DNA of 64,000 bases, taken from contig NC_089827.1 of NCBI RefSeq assembly GCF_035046505.1, positions 14,755,353 to 14,819,352 on the forward strand. Reading direction: 5' to 3'. Shown here piece after piece: positions 11,942 through 22,627 of this stretch; position 1 is the first letter of the stretch; the number at the start of each line of letters is the position of its first letter. This DNA is from Tiliqua scincoides (Eukaryota > Chordata > Lepidosauria > Squamata > Scincidae). The position numbers and the translations under genes were made by a program. The notes beneath the pieces were generated by a model. It worked only from the letters and a program-made list of their open reading frames with translations, made no database searches and was not told the origin of the DNA.

Positions 11942-12029
<88 letters not shown>
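11942..12029. repeat. (ATC)n/(ATT)n microsatellite
   Basis: About 15 ATC units followed by about 14 ATT units, directly abutting the 3' tail of a reverse-strand SINE. It most likely expanded from the SINE's (AAT)n tail. Confidence 0.95.
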
Positions 12030-12276
12030 GTTAACAGTACTTATATACCGCTTTTCAACTAAAGTTCACAAAGTGGTTTACAGAGAAAATTCAAATAACT
12101 AAATGGCTCCCTGTCCCAAAAGGGCTCACAATCTAAAAAGATGCAAATGAATACAAGCAGACAGCCACTAGAACAGACACTGCTGGGGTGAGGTGGGCCA
12201 GTTACTCTCCCCCTGCTAAAAAGAGGAGCACTCACTTGAAAAAGTGCTTCTTACCCAATTAGCAGGGGTACAATTA
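12030..12276 (-). mobile_element. L2-tailed SINE, reverse strand
   Basis: Read on the minus strand it starts CCCCTGCTAATTGGGTAAGA and continues through ATTGTGAGCCCTTTTGGGAC to GAAAAGCGGTATATAAGTAC, the L2/MIR-type 3' end. It is almost identical to the + strand copy at 17,909-18,143. The expanded trinucleotide tail is at 11,942-12,029. Confidence 0.85.
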
Positions 12277-12420
12277 ATAATGGTTGGGGCAATATCGTTT
12301 TTCACTCCAGCATTTTATCGTTAGGAAATGTTTAAAGACATTGTGCAATTTGAAATATTTTCTGTGGTAACTTGTGAAAGAAAACCATAGCTAGTGTTTT
12401 CAAAACTCAAATTCCTTTTA

Positions 12421-12424
12421 CACA

Positions 12425-12470
<46 letters not shown>
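12421..12470. repeat. (CA)n(GA)n microsatellite
   Basis: About eleven CA units pass directly into about fourteen GA units. It abuts the left end of a MER2-like element. Confidence 0.95.
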
Positions 12471-12476
<6 letters not shown>

Positions 12477-12764
12477 CCACTTAATGACTGAGATATGTTT
12501 TGCAAAATGTGTTGTTAGGTGATGTCTTCGTTAGATGAACATCATTGAGTGGCAGCAGGGTAGCATCCCAGAATCCCTTGTGGCAGCACAACCAACGCCA
12601 GCCCATGACCCACCAAAAATTGGGTCATGATCCACTGGTCACAACTACACAAGGTTATACAACTACACAAAACCCACAAGATTTTTGAGCTCCATTATAA
12701 TCCTATGGGACCACTGTCATATATGCGATCCGTCATTGACCAAAATGTTGCTGTACAGCGTATG
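12471..12764 (+). mobile_element. MER2-like Tigger (pogo) MITE
   Basis: The left end GATGCACCACTTAATGACTG, then GTTGTTAGGTGATGTCTTCG, and the right part AATCCTATGGGACCACTGTC followed by CGTCATTGACCAAAATG, track the mammalian MER2 consensus as I remember it. The middle differs and may hold other repeat sequence. No transposase. Pogo/Tigger elements use TA targets; no clear TA pair is visible because the left flank is a microsatellite. Confidence 0.65.
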
Positions 12765-13156
12765 CCCCCATGTGTGTGTGTGAAAGAGAGAGGGGGGGGG
12801 GATTTATATTTCACTTTTCAATTTTTTAAAGGTTCACAAAGAAATGTACAAAACAATTGCAAAGCTGAGGCCCACAATCAAGACCAAAACACAAAAGGAG
12901 ATGCCAGCAAGAGCCAGTGGGTCACTGTTTGGGATGAAAAGGGCATTTGCTCTTCCTCTGCTCAACAGAAAATCTGTATGAGAGCCATCATTTCAAAATG
13001 GGCTTTGTTGCCCTGTTAGCAAAGACATCACGTATTTCTGTGAGTTCTGTGTGCAACAGATTAATGACAGAGGCCATCAGGAAGTTCTCCAGAATATAGA
13101 CTATGTAAGAGGGCAGGACTCAATCCCTCAACCACTTGTCTTGTGAATTTGTCTTG

Positions 13157-13307
13157 CAACAACTGTTACCCTGCACATGCCTGATCTCATCTGATCTTGG
13201 AAGCTAAGCAGGGTCAGGTCTGGTTAGTACTTGGATGGGAGACCACCTGGGAATACCAGGTGCTGTAGGCTTATACCATAGTCTTTGGAGACTGAAGGTT
13301 GCCAACC
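13157..13307 (+). mobile_element. 5S-rRNA-derived SINE, copy 1
   Basis: The body carries the 5S internal promoter: box A/IE/box C region GGAAGCTAAGCAGGGTC, TTAGTACTTGGATGGGAGAC, and the 5S 3' end GTGCTGTAGGC. The tail ACCATAGTCTTTGGAGACTG is the retroposon tail seen also at 5,104. A perfect 10-bp duplication, ATTTGTCTTG, flanks it (13,147-13,156 and 13,308-13,317). The 5S 5' third is missing or diverged and a foreign tail is fused on, so this is a SINE and not a 5S gene. Confidence 0.92.
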
Positions 13308-13959
13308 ATTTGTCTTGTAAAGGAACAAACGCAGGGCAAAATAACAACCATGCAGTTCACCTAATGCTGCTGGAGGTAGTCAGTGTCCATTACTGTGGCA
13401 CTAGCAGAGGACGAGCACTCAGCCACAACTAGACTTGACATTGGAAGGTCCATCATTGAACAATGGTTGTTGTGGGGGTCTGAATCTAGTTGTGGCTGTG
13501 ACACCAGGAGGATGGATTAACCTTTTCCCCCAAACTAATTGCACCAGCTAAATAATATTTTCTGAATATTCCAACAGTATGCACCTTCCTGCCTCCTTCA
13601 TGTCTAAAGGTGTGTTCAAGCATGCTCTTCCAGACATTCGATACAGGCGCTCTGATGTGCACTCTGTGCAAGCAGGGTCTTCCCCCTCAATTTCAGTTTT
13701 TGGAAATGCGCCACTCAAACAATTCAGGTGTGAAATGCACCAGTTCTATGCCCTAACCCAATGGAGATCTATGTGTAGCCACTGAAGAAAGAACATCTGT
13801 ACGTGCCTGTCCATCCACACGGCAATGCTCAACCATGTCCCGCTAAACTAACTGTTTATACTCGTATTTGTATGCTCAGAGAGAGTGTGTGCATTAGCAT
13901 TTGAAACCCCTGGTTTTTGCTGTATACAACCAAGTCTTGGATTAGCAAACTCAGGCAAG

Positions 13960-14610
13960 GTTAGCTTTAACCCAATTGGACCAATTTCTCTCAATTGGGC
14001 CCCATACCAAAGGGGCCCGCGCACGAAGCTAAACATAAAAACTAAAATTAACATATTTACTAAATCATTCCACAAGTGGTTTTGGAACTATTTGCTTTTC
14101 AAAGGTAATCTGCATGTTTTGTTTACTTGTAGGCTTGCATGTATGCAATTTTATATTGAGTCACGTGCACTTTTTAAGCATATATTCCATTCTACCATAG
14201 AATTATAAAGAGATATAAGAGTCGATGGACTCAATCCTAACCCACTTTCCAGTACCAGGGTAAGGGCAATGCAGCTCTGAGATAAAGGAGCAAACATTCC
14301 CTTACTTTGAGGAGGCCTCCATGAGTGCCACCCAACTGCAGGATGAAGCACATGTCCCATTGGCACAGCTACACCATCGCTGGAAAGTTGGTTAGGATTT
14401 GGACTTAAGAGATATAAAGTCTATAATAAATATTATTTATTTCTCTAAAATTCTGTAGACCTTGGCCGTGAACCTGGGGCCCCACAAAAAATGTTTCCAA
14501 TTGGGCCCCACAGAAACTCTCGGTACCACTAAGGAGGCCCACAAATACTTAGCAAGGGGCCCCTTGAACCAGGGCACAGTTGAACCAGGATCAGAGCCAC
14601 GGTGTCCAGG
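13960..14610 (+). mobile_element. 'CCAATTGGACCAATT' DNA element, copy 1, interrupted
   Basis: The left part (TTTAACCCAATTGGACCAAT) and right part (GACCTTGGCCGTGAACC; TTTCCAATTGGGCCCCAC) align with the copies at 34,480-35,270 and, inverted, 39,815-40,197. It is broken by a palindromic MITE at 14,219-14,406. Outer boundaries are approximate. It is probably a non-autonomous DNA transposon; its superfamily is not established. Confidence 0.6.
14219..14406. mobile_element. CCCAATCCTA palindromic MITE with 11-bp TSD
   Basis: Ends: GGACTCAATCCTAACCCACT and the inverse TTGGTTAGGATTTGGACTTA. It sits inside another element and is flanked by AAGAGATATAA at 14,208-14,218 and 14,407-14,417. A duplication of 9-11 bp fits Mutator-like elements better than hAT (8 bp) or Tigger (TA). 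Confidence 0.75.
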
Positions 14611-14639
14611 TAAAAAACTTGGGGACAATTTTGCACTGC

Positions 14640-15510
14640 ATGTAAAGAAATTATAAACAAACATCTGTATTGTTACAATAAAAGATTTTTATTTCTACAA
14701 TCCAACCACCAACATTGGTTTCCATAATAGTCGCTATAAATATGGATTTATGATTACTTTTATCCAGACCCTGGTTGAAACTAAGACATAAGCCTACTGC
14801 CAGTTTAGGTGCTTTGTCAAAAAAGTAAATTACTTTGATACTGTTTCATATTCTCTCTCCACCTTTTGTCAGGAGAATGAATATCTTTTAGACTCTGTTC
14901 CACCTTTGCTATAGTCTGTCACCAGAATGAGTTATCACCAAATTTTAATGCTCCTATATTGAGCATTTTTATTCTCATTATATTCTTCCCTCTTTTTCCC
15001 CCCTTAATCTAGTGAGAAAAATTATAATAATAAAGAGGGAAAATAGCAGAACATTTATCCATTCCCTTGACACTCTTGAGCCAGGAGGCCAGAATGAAAA
15101 TTATATTAAACTATATTGCACTAAATATAGTCATGAGGTAAGAATAAAGGCTAAAATTAGTTAATTCTCAGAGGACCCTGTCAAAGGTGAGCCCTTGGTT
15201 CACCCTCAGGGCCTGGGAATAATGGAATAATAAACACTTTGATGTTCATTATTGGCTTCAGTTAAGGTGAACACAGAACACTATCCACAATTCCATTGAC
15301 ATGACCTGTAATGATTCAAAAAGGTGTAAAAATGAACACAGTGCATTATAGCCTCAGTGGTTATCACATGAGTAAAGGAAGTTCCAATTGTCCAAGGGGG
15401 AGGGTTGATGTTGCTAGTCTTCCCTTCCCTCTGCAGTCCCTTGTGCCCCCCAATCTGCTCCTGATTCTGGAGGGGCCCTTTGGATCAAGACAGCATGCGG
15501 CATTGGAGGC
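14640..15510. other. Intergenic, unique-looking
   Basis: AT-rich with no clear repeat or gene. It contains AATAAA-like words without a preceding coding exon, so I assign no transcript end. Confidence 0.3.
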
Positions 15511-15511
15511 T

Positions 15512-15583
15512 GAATTAAACTGCTTTGTAAACTTTAGTTGAAAAGCAGTATATAAGTACTATGAAGAAGAAGAAGAAGAAGAA
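15512..15583 (+). repeat. L2-tailed SINE 3' fragment plus (GAA)n
   Basis: CTTTGTAAACTTTAGTTGAA and AAAGCAGTATATAAGTACTA match the tail of the SINEs at 12,030 and 17,909. It is followed by a short (AAG)n run. Confidence 0.7.
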
Positions 15584-16140
15584 ACATTCATTTTTAGAGT
15601 CTATATAACATATGGGGTGAATAGAGGCAACCATTTGCCTGGTAATGACAGCGTCATTATCATCAACAGCATACATAGAACCTTGGTGAACTAGTTTTCT
15701 ATAACGCCTTGCCAAGAGGCTCTGGCGTAATAGGCTGCTTCTCCACTAGAGCCTTTTAGCACTATAGAGACATTTTCCACAATTAGATGAAAGCAGAATT
15801 CAAATAGAAGTTTTAATTTACACAGTACTACTCAGATCTACACCTGCTGTTTAGCAGGCATAAGTCCAAGGCATGAAATGTCAGTAAGGGAGATGGATGG
15901 AGATAGGATTCTGGTGCACACGAGTCTTCCAATACCAACCTGGGACAGCATCCCTCCCCACCCTCCATCCCTCCTGGGACCACCCTCATTCGTCCCCACC
16001 CCCCGTTGCTATCCAGTGGTATTCCTGGGGGGAAAATAACCCAGAGGCAGCGCCATCTTCCTCACCACATGCTGCCCACGTATAGGGGCCTTCAGAGGCC
16101 TTCAGAAGGCTTTTAACCCTACTTCTGGTTTTCGGCCTCT
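15584..16140. other. Intergenic, no gene recognised
   Basis: No coding signal. A pyrimidine-rich, proline-biased stretch near 15,940-16,010 gives meaningless small frames. Confidence 0.3.
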
Positions 16141-16207
16141 GGAAGGCCAAAAATCGCTACTCCCTGGTTTGGGTCCAAAAACTGGGAGTAGCAATTTTTG
16201 GCCTTCC
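16141..16207. repeat. 24-bp-arm hairpin next to the LTR
   Basis: Arms at 16,141-16,164 and 16,184-16,207 (GGAAGGCCAAAAATCGCTAC and its inverse) differ at one base of 24, with a 19-base loop. This is probably the core of a foldback MITE; the outer flanks (GGCCTCT / GGAGGTC) extend the pairing imperfectly. Confidence 0.8.
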
Positions 16208-16226
16208 GGAGGTCTCCAATGTTATG

Positions 16227-17160
16227 TGAAAATCCCCTTTTTCCTTAGTTGTGATTTTATATCTGGTTATGTTACTAAAACTTCATGCAGGCCACACTTC
16301 TCCCAGCACACTTTTCCAAAAAAACTCTGGTCAAGTCACAAGCTCATGGTTACAAAATTCACATATTATAGGAAGAAGTCTGGCATAGTAAATCATTGTA
16401 TAAGTGTCCCCTTTTCATTGTATTGTTTTAACCCAGTCTCCTACATTACTGTATTCATTGTATTGTTTAACTCAATCACTGCTTAAGTACTATATGCAAA
16501 ATTGAACTGCCTTCCTGGGTTGCCCATTCATTGTATTGTTTAAGTTCCCCCACCTAGGAAGCCAGCCATTAGACCCCATTGAATTTTGCTGATAAGGGAC
16601 ATCCTGATCTTTTCAAAGTTTACCCTGCTGGATGGTGGTAAGGAAGTTACCATTCAGCTCAGCAGTCAGAAAACCCCTTTTTAAGAGAGGGCTTTGGCCC
16701 ACATGCTCTCTCTCTCTGGCTCCCCCTCCAAGGGCACAACACATCTGCGTTGTGTCAGAGGGTCCTCTACACAGGACTCTTCCCCCCCCCAACTGCTCTA
16801 CAGAACAGGTAACTATCTGGCGCCTGAAACTTTTTCCTTCTTCCTCTCCCCACGCTCTTGCTCCCCTTCTCTCCCCATCTTTAGTTAGCATCTGGGTTTG
16901 GCAAACCAGGGACCCCTAAAATCCTTCCCTACAACCTTTCCGTTTTCTAATTTCCTCGGATGCACCAAATACTTTTTACATGCAACCACCATGAAAGCCA
17001 GGTACACTGGATTCAAGTACTAGGACCAAGACACATATACTTACTCATTTTCCCATGTGCATTATGTTTATGTTTGTGCTTTTGTAATAAAGCTATAATC
17101 TTTTATTAAAAGTTATCTTTCTCCCAGTCTCCTCTTTAAGCTAAAGGGAATTTCTCTGCA
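16227..17160 (+). mobile_element. Solo LTR of an endogenous retrovirus (fossil)
   Basis: A 934-bp block starting TGAAAATCCCC and ending TTTCTCTGCA (TG...CA), flanked by a perfect 5-bp duplication TTATG at 16,222-16,226 and 17,161-17,165. It contains an AATAAA at 17,086-17,091 near the expected R/U5 side, and three copies of a TTCATTGTATTGTTT-type direct repeat in the U3 side. No internal retroviral region or second LTR is present, so this is what remains after LTR-LTR recombination. The family (gamma-like/ERV1) is inferred only from LTR length and TSD size. The intact ends and perfect TSD suggest a moderate to young age. Confidence 0.82.
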
Positions 17161-17696
17161 TTATGCCGTCTTGTTATCCTGATCCTGAGGTTCCAATAAG
17201 GGTAGTGTAATAATTCCCCCTAAACAAAATAGTCCTTTTGGTAACATCGAAGGCCTTTTGGCATGTGGCATCCCTGGCTCTCCAAAGGCCCTGGACACCA
17301 GGGTGGCAGCACTGTGCTGTCCTGTCCCCAAGCTGCACAGGGTCCAGGATTGCCAGTGCTGCCATCGCACCTACCTTTTCTGGTCCAGCAACTGGCTACC
17401 TGCGCTGCCATCTATTGTGGCAGTGCACCAAAATGGCCACTGGTGGCATGCAGCTGCATGCTCCATTCTGCTGTTGTAAACCGCCACAAGCACCAACCCA
17501 ATCCTGCATAGGACTGGGTCATAAGCTTATCACTACCTAGCAGGGTAGAAACTGCAATAAAAATAAATGAATATTTCTTATGATATATGAACATATATAT
17601 GAACATAATATGTTGGCACATGTGCTTTCAAGATACATTTCTGTTTAGATTCCCAAAAAAAAAATGTGCTGTGGTGTAGGATTATTTAGCTTGCAG

Positions 17697-17876
17697 AGGG
17701 CCCAATCCTATTCAATTTTTCAGTACCGGTGCAGCCGTGCCCATGGGGCATGCATTGCATCCTGTGGTGGGGAAGCAGTCATAGAGGCCTCCTTTAGGTA
17801 TGGGAACATTTGCTCCCTTACCTCAAGGCTGCATTGCAGTTGCACCGGTGCTGGAAAGTTAGATAGGATTGGGCCC
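17697..17876. mobile_element. CCCAATCCTA palindromic MITE, 180-bp class
   Basis: AGGGCCCAATCCTATTCAAT at the left and TTAGATAGGATTGGGCCCA at the right are inverted repeats. The interior holds GGGAACATTTGCTCCCTTAC, common to the class. Confidence 0.82.
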
Positions 17877-17908
17877 AGAGACATCAAAATTTTGCATCTC
17901 AAAGTTAA

Positions 17909-18141
17909 CCCCTGCTAATTGGGTAAGAGGCACTTTTTCAAGTGGGTGCTCCTTTTTTTAGCAGGGGGAGAGTAACTGGCCCACCTCACCCCAGCACTGT
18001 CTGTTCTAGTGGCTGTCTGCTGGTATTCATTTGCATCTTTTTAGATTGTGAGCCCTTTTGGGACAGGGAGCCATTTAGTTATTTGAATTTTCTCTGTAAA
18101 CCACTTTGTGAACTTTAGTTGAAAAGCGGTATATAAGTACT

Positions 18142-18143
<2 letters not shown>
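17909..18143 (+). mobile_element. L2-tailed SINE, + strand
   Basis: Runs from CCCCTGCTAATTGGGTAAGA to GAAAAGCGGTATATAAGTAC. It is nearly identical to the inverted copy at 12,030-12,276. The L2/MIR-like ATTGTGAGCCCTTTTGGGAC block is clear, and the tail continues into the microsatellite at 18,144. Confidence 0.87.

Positions 18144-18209
<66 letters not shown>
18144..18209. repeat. (AAT)n microsatellite
   Basis: About 22 AAT/TAA units at the 3' end of an L2-tailed SINE. They translate as a poly-leucine run on the minus strand, which is an artefact. Confidence 0.97.
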
Positions 18210-18210
<1 letters not shown>

Positions 18211-18485
18211 GTGCTTACAATTAATACTAGATTAGCTCTTGTAGACTCACTCAGCTGCAGAAAAATGTGTACATCATTCTGAAAGTACTTTTTCCTTTCT
18301 AAAAAAAAAGTTCTATGCCTCAATGAACACAATTTTGGCCATTCCTCAAACAGAACAAAGAAAGCATTGTAATTTTCATTTTTTAAAGCAATTATAATTA
18401 GCAATGATATTGAAACAGATCAGAAAAAAATACAGGAAAAAATATTCAATAAATCAACACAGTTCATATATGTTGGGAAAGTAAC

Positions 18486-18667
18486 CCAGGCCCATATCCT
18501 AACCAACTTTTCAGCACTGACACAGCTGTGCCAATGGGGCATGCACGGCATCCTGCAGTTGGGGGCAGCCATAGAGGCCTCCTCAAGGTAAGGGAATGTT
18601 TGTTCCCTTACCTCAGAGTGGCATTGCCCATACCTCAATGCTGGAAAGTTGGTTAAGACTGTGTCCC
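18486..18667. mobile_element. CCCAATCCTA palindromic MITE, 180-bp class
   Basis: Left CCATATCCTAACCAACTTTT, right AAAGTTGGTTAAGACTGTGT. The interior GGGGCATGCACGGCATCCTG and GAGGCCTCCTCAAGGTAAGG is shared with copies at 59,461 and 63,417. Confidence 0.78.
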
Positions 18668-19850
18668 CAATGAATTAGGCTGGGTGTGCTTAAGAGGCAA
18701 AGTACAAAGTAACTGTAAAAACATCTATGTTCTTCATAAACAGTGTTAAACTCACAAGATCTAAACTGTAAAACAATTAATTTATATTCCAAAAAGAAAT
18801 CCTAAAAGGATCTCAATGCCAACACATATCACTTAGCAGTGAAATGGTATTGACTTAGTACAATATGGGCAAATATGTTAGATCCATCATAAAACTCAAT
18901 TTCTTAAAAAAGTAAACTTTAAAACTTGAGATGGGCTGTATGAATTCATATAAAACACAATGGTGGGGGGTGGGGAAAGGCTTCATCACCTGGATGGTAG
19001 TTTCAATCCCTGCTACTTTACAAAGGCACTAGCAGCTGTCAATTTTTTTTTAAAGAGAATCACACTCCCATATCCAACTCACTGCATTCTGGGACACCTT
19101 TAAATGTATTGCTTGAGGGTGATTTATAAGTGCCACTTCACTTGGTAAAAAAGACAAAGAGCCAACCAGAGAAACTTTCTGCAAAGTCTTAAGTATCAAG
19201 AGATGAGGATAAGAGTGCTAGTTCTGTGTCAGAAAAGGTGGGCAGGTTTTCCGAACCAAAAACCAGCACGCAGACAATGGAGAGGTGGTACCTTTAGCTA
19301 GTGAGGTGTGGGGGATGACAAATAGGCAGGTGAACCAACTGCAGACCATTCACACCACACCAAATGCGAAGCAGCACACTGGTTGAAAATCACTGCCTTA
19401 TCTGGCTGTCAGGGCTGTGCACACTCAGTCTTGCAAAATAAGCTGCAATCATGTCAATTCAGGAAGGGAACTGGGGTCCCAGTAATTTGCCAGGCAATAT
19501 GAGGATAGAGAAAGGGATTTGTAAATGAAAATGCATTTTGGAAATTCTTCAATAGCTACTAATTAGTTAACTGAAAATTGTCAATTAGAGTAGCTGGAAG
19601 ACAAGAGCTGCCTGCCTGCGGAGTGCAATTAGACTTCCATAGGCAGTGCCACAGACAGATAACCCCCCCCCCAATCCAAAAGATTTCTTGCTCCTATACA
19701 ATGCAAAGCGCTGTTACCCTGATTGCTCACACAGAAACTCCTTTCCTCCCTTCTTCAAATATTATTTTTTCTAGCACTGCCACTCAAGAACTCACGGGCT
19801 AACAAGGACTGGGAACAGTCTATATAGTACCTGTAGAACACTGCTGTGTA
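18668..19850. other. Intergenic, no gene recognised
   Basis: AT-rich with a poly-T run near 19,041 and a C-run near 19,664. Nothing supports a gene. Confidence 0.3.
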
Positions 19851-20150
19851 CAGGTAATGCCTCCTTATCAGCTGAGTCAAGACCTGTGGATTTGACCCCC
19901 ATCCCCGGCAGGTCCTGAACAGGAGACTGACCTGTACCTCCCAAGACGCAACCGGTAGCACCTGGAGGTGGTCTGAGGTCCAGGGAGAAAGTACACTTCT
20001 AAGGCCTTTTGGGGGCTCTTCAGAAATGGCTTCTCCAGGCCCAGATACCTGCCCCCATCGCAGATTTCATTACCCGCAGTTTTTGGCATCCACAGGCTTT
20101 CCTGGGACTGGAACCCCTGTGGATGCCAAGGCTGAACTGCAAACACAAGG
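19851..20150 (-). mobile_element. Tigger-like MITE
   Basis: Starts immediately after TA with CAGGTAATGCCTCCTTATC. It contains TGTGGATTTGACCCCC near the left and ATTTCATTACCCGCAG plus TTGGCATCCACAGG at the right, the pogo/Tigger-type terminal words also seen at 27,785, 32,953 and 57,405. The right boundary is approximate. Confidence 0.6.
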
Positions 20151-21320
20151 TCTACTTCTGATTTAAGCAGCTGTTTATTCCTTTACTAGTCATAATGCTC
20201 AACAGTGGTCCATACCCAGTGCTGTGCTCCAGTACACTGGAAAGTAGTGAACCAGGACAACAGAATGCCCGGTCCATAGTAAACATCATTCCAGAACAGA
20301 GATCCTGGAAGTGGTGGTCATGGCTGATATACTTGCTTCAAGCAGCAAAGTGAAGGAAGCAGCAGGCTGTTGAGGAGTGTCCTGCACTCTGGACTCACTG
20401 GCCACCTCCCCTTGCCCACCACCTGCTTGGCAACTACAGATGGTGGAGGAGGAGGATGACATAAAGGACAGTGTGTGCTAGCCCAGGGCAATAAAATTTG
20501 ATGCCTGTTTGAGTGTGGGATCACCTTGGAACATCCCTGGAACCATTCATAAGGCATCAGGCTGCAGACAGTGCTTCATATGAGAATATCTCCCTTGCTG
20601 AACAATTTGTTGAACCTGTTCACTTTGCCAGCTTTGGATGAGGGCAAGAAGAAGGGAAAGTCCCTGGGATAAGTTTCCTGCAAACATGGCATCAATCTTG
20701 ATTGATTTAGTAGTGTATATATAGAGCAGGAATACTACACATGTACCCCGCCCCCCAATACATATCTTGAGCTTGGATTCACATGGGCCACCTCAGGAGA
20801 TATGATCTGCACACAGATCAACCTCGCTAATGTGGGCGGTAGATAATATCTACTGAAAAATCAGAATTTGAGGTCATCCTAGTTCACTTATTGAAGGCCT
20901 GTGCCAAGTCCATTCTTATCGTTTTAATGGTCTAAAACAGAATGTTATGAGTTTGATTTGCATTATGTAATAAATTCATCCCTAAGCTTGTGGACAGCTT
21001 GATCTTCTAACTTTGCTTTAAATAGGGTTAGCAAATAGGAATACAGCTCCCCTCACCTCTGGAAGATTACAGAACCTACAAAACCTTCGGATTTCATTAT
21101 CTGTGGGTTTCCTTATCCGTGGAGATTTCCTGGAACAGAATTACTGATGAATGTGAACCAGCACAGCCTAAGTTTTTAATGGTTTGATTCCCTCTGTGGT
21201 GACAAAGGTGAAAAACTGCCTTTAACATCTTTCTGGTTCTATTTCACTTCAAAGAATAATGTGATAAAATGACCTCTTAATCACTGAAGCTAAACTTCAG
21301 TACAGTATTAAAGTAGTCCT
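20151..21320. other. Intergenic, minor repeat relics
   Basis: No gene recognised. A Tigger-end fragment (TTTCATTATCTGTGGGTTTC) lies near 21,092-21,130. Confidence 0.3.
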
Positions 21321-21811
21321 AGGGCCCAATCCTATGGACCAGAGCATCGGCGGTACATGCATACAGCCAGCTCTGGGTGTAGCCATAAAGTACATTCATG
21401 GCACCCGGGGAAGAGGAAGCACCTATAGTGGGCCTCAGCGCAACGACAAGGGGAGAGGCCAGGGGTAAATTTAACCACCGACTGCTGGTGTGGCTTTTTT
21501 TGGGGGGGGGGTGGAACTAGGCAGGGGGAAAGAGGAGGGGAGAGGAGGATCAGGGCCAGGAGTGGGGGGGCAGAGATGGTGACAGAGTCTGCCAGGGAGA
21601 ACCCTGGCTGAAGAGCACAACACAGGCCTCCTTGAGCCTGCACCCGCTGAAACTTGGATCAGAGGAGACCCATTGCTGCCAGCTTCATTCTACCAGGAGT
21701 AAGGGAGCAAACACTCCCTTACCTCAAGGAGATTTCAGCAGCTGCCATAGGATACAGGCCATTTCAGTGCTGCTGTTCTTCTGGGTGCCAAGGCAGCATA
21801 GGATTGGGTTG
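21321..21811. mobile_element. CCCAATCCTA MITE, ~490-bp class
   Basis: Left AGGGCCCAATCCTATGGACC, right AGCATAGGATTGGGTTGC. It is longer than the 180-bp class but has the same ends, and the internal CTCCCTTACCTCAAGGAG motif is related. Similar long members lie at 31,860 and 55,388. Confidence 0.72.
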
Positions 21812-22627
21812 CTAGAAATGTTATGTAAAGCCTAACCAGTCAACAGCCTAAGAGCCTCAGTTTCCCCATTTTACATCTCATCACACTGCCAACTGCTTGC
21901 AAAGGCAAAGAAATATGTTACTCTGTACCTGTAAGCTCTCTGCATGATTATTCTGGTGTCATTGTGAAAATGACAAAGAGGAACTTGATCTAGAGTTTGG
22001 TGATTTGTTAAGTGTCAAGAAGAACACAAGATTCAACCATTAAAATATATAATCGTGCCATCATCACTTTGTCTTTTCATTCTCCACTTTGTTAATTTTA
22101 AGAAGATACTCATAGATGAGTAAGAACTGAAAAGGAGACATTTGTACATTTCTAGGAATAGATTAGCATCATTCTAGTACTACCCAAAATTGAGAAAGGT
22201 TCCTATTGAGTCACTCCATTCTTCAGAACAATAGCAACCCCTAAAAAGCATCCATTAATTCATCACTTCCTCAAGTCATTCCTTTAGCACTGCGAACAGT
22301 TCTTATATCTATCACACTTTGAAATGGTATTATTATTGCTGTCACAGAGGTAGGAAGAACACAGCGATCAGCTATCCACTGAGACTTTGTAAACAGTATA
22401 CTGTTAGGGAACGGGGAAATGGGTTTTGGAATTATGGTTACCCATATTACACCAACCAATCAGTTGACTACACAACATACAGAGGGAAGTTGTGTAACAA
22501 GAGGAGAGTTAAATCATCTCTGCTGGGTAGGGACCAAAGCTACAGTTAAACTGATCACTGGGTGTTTATTCAAGGTGGTTATTCTCTCTCCATTCTTGCT
22601 TGAGGAATGAACTTCATAAAAGAGACT
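21812..22627. other. Intergenic, unique-looking
   Basis: No repeats, coding exons or RNA genes recognised. Confidence 0.3.

Noticed and set aside
11758-12102. Poly-serine/poly-leucine protein
   Set aside because: The low-complexity runs translate the (ATC)n(ATT)n microsatellite and a SINE tail.
13157-13307. 5S rRNA gene
   Set aside because: The 5' part of 5S RNA is absent, the 3' end is fused to a retroposon tail, and target duplications flank it, so it is a SINE. The same applies at 40,742.
16227-17160. Complete provirus
   Set aside because: Only one LTR lies between the target duplications and no internal retroviral region is seen.
18075-18404. 109-codon frame with a poly-leucine run
   Set aside because: A product of the (AAT)n tail of the SINE at 17,909.
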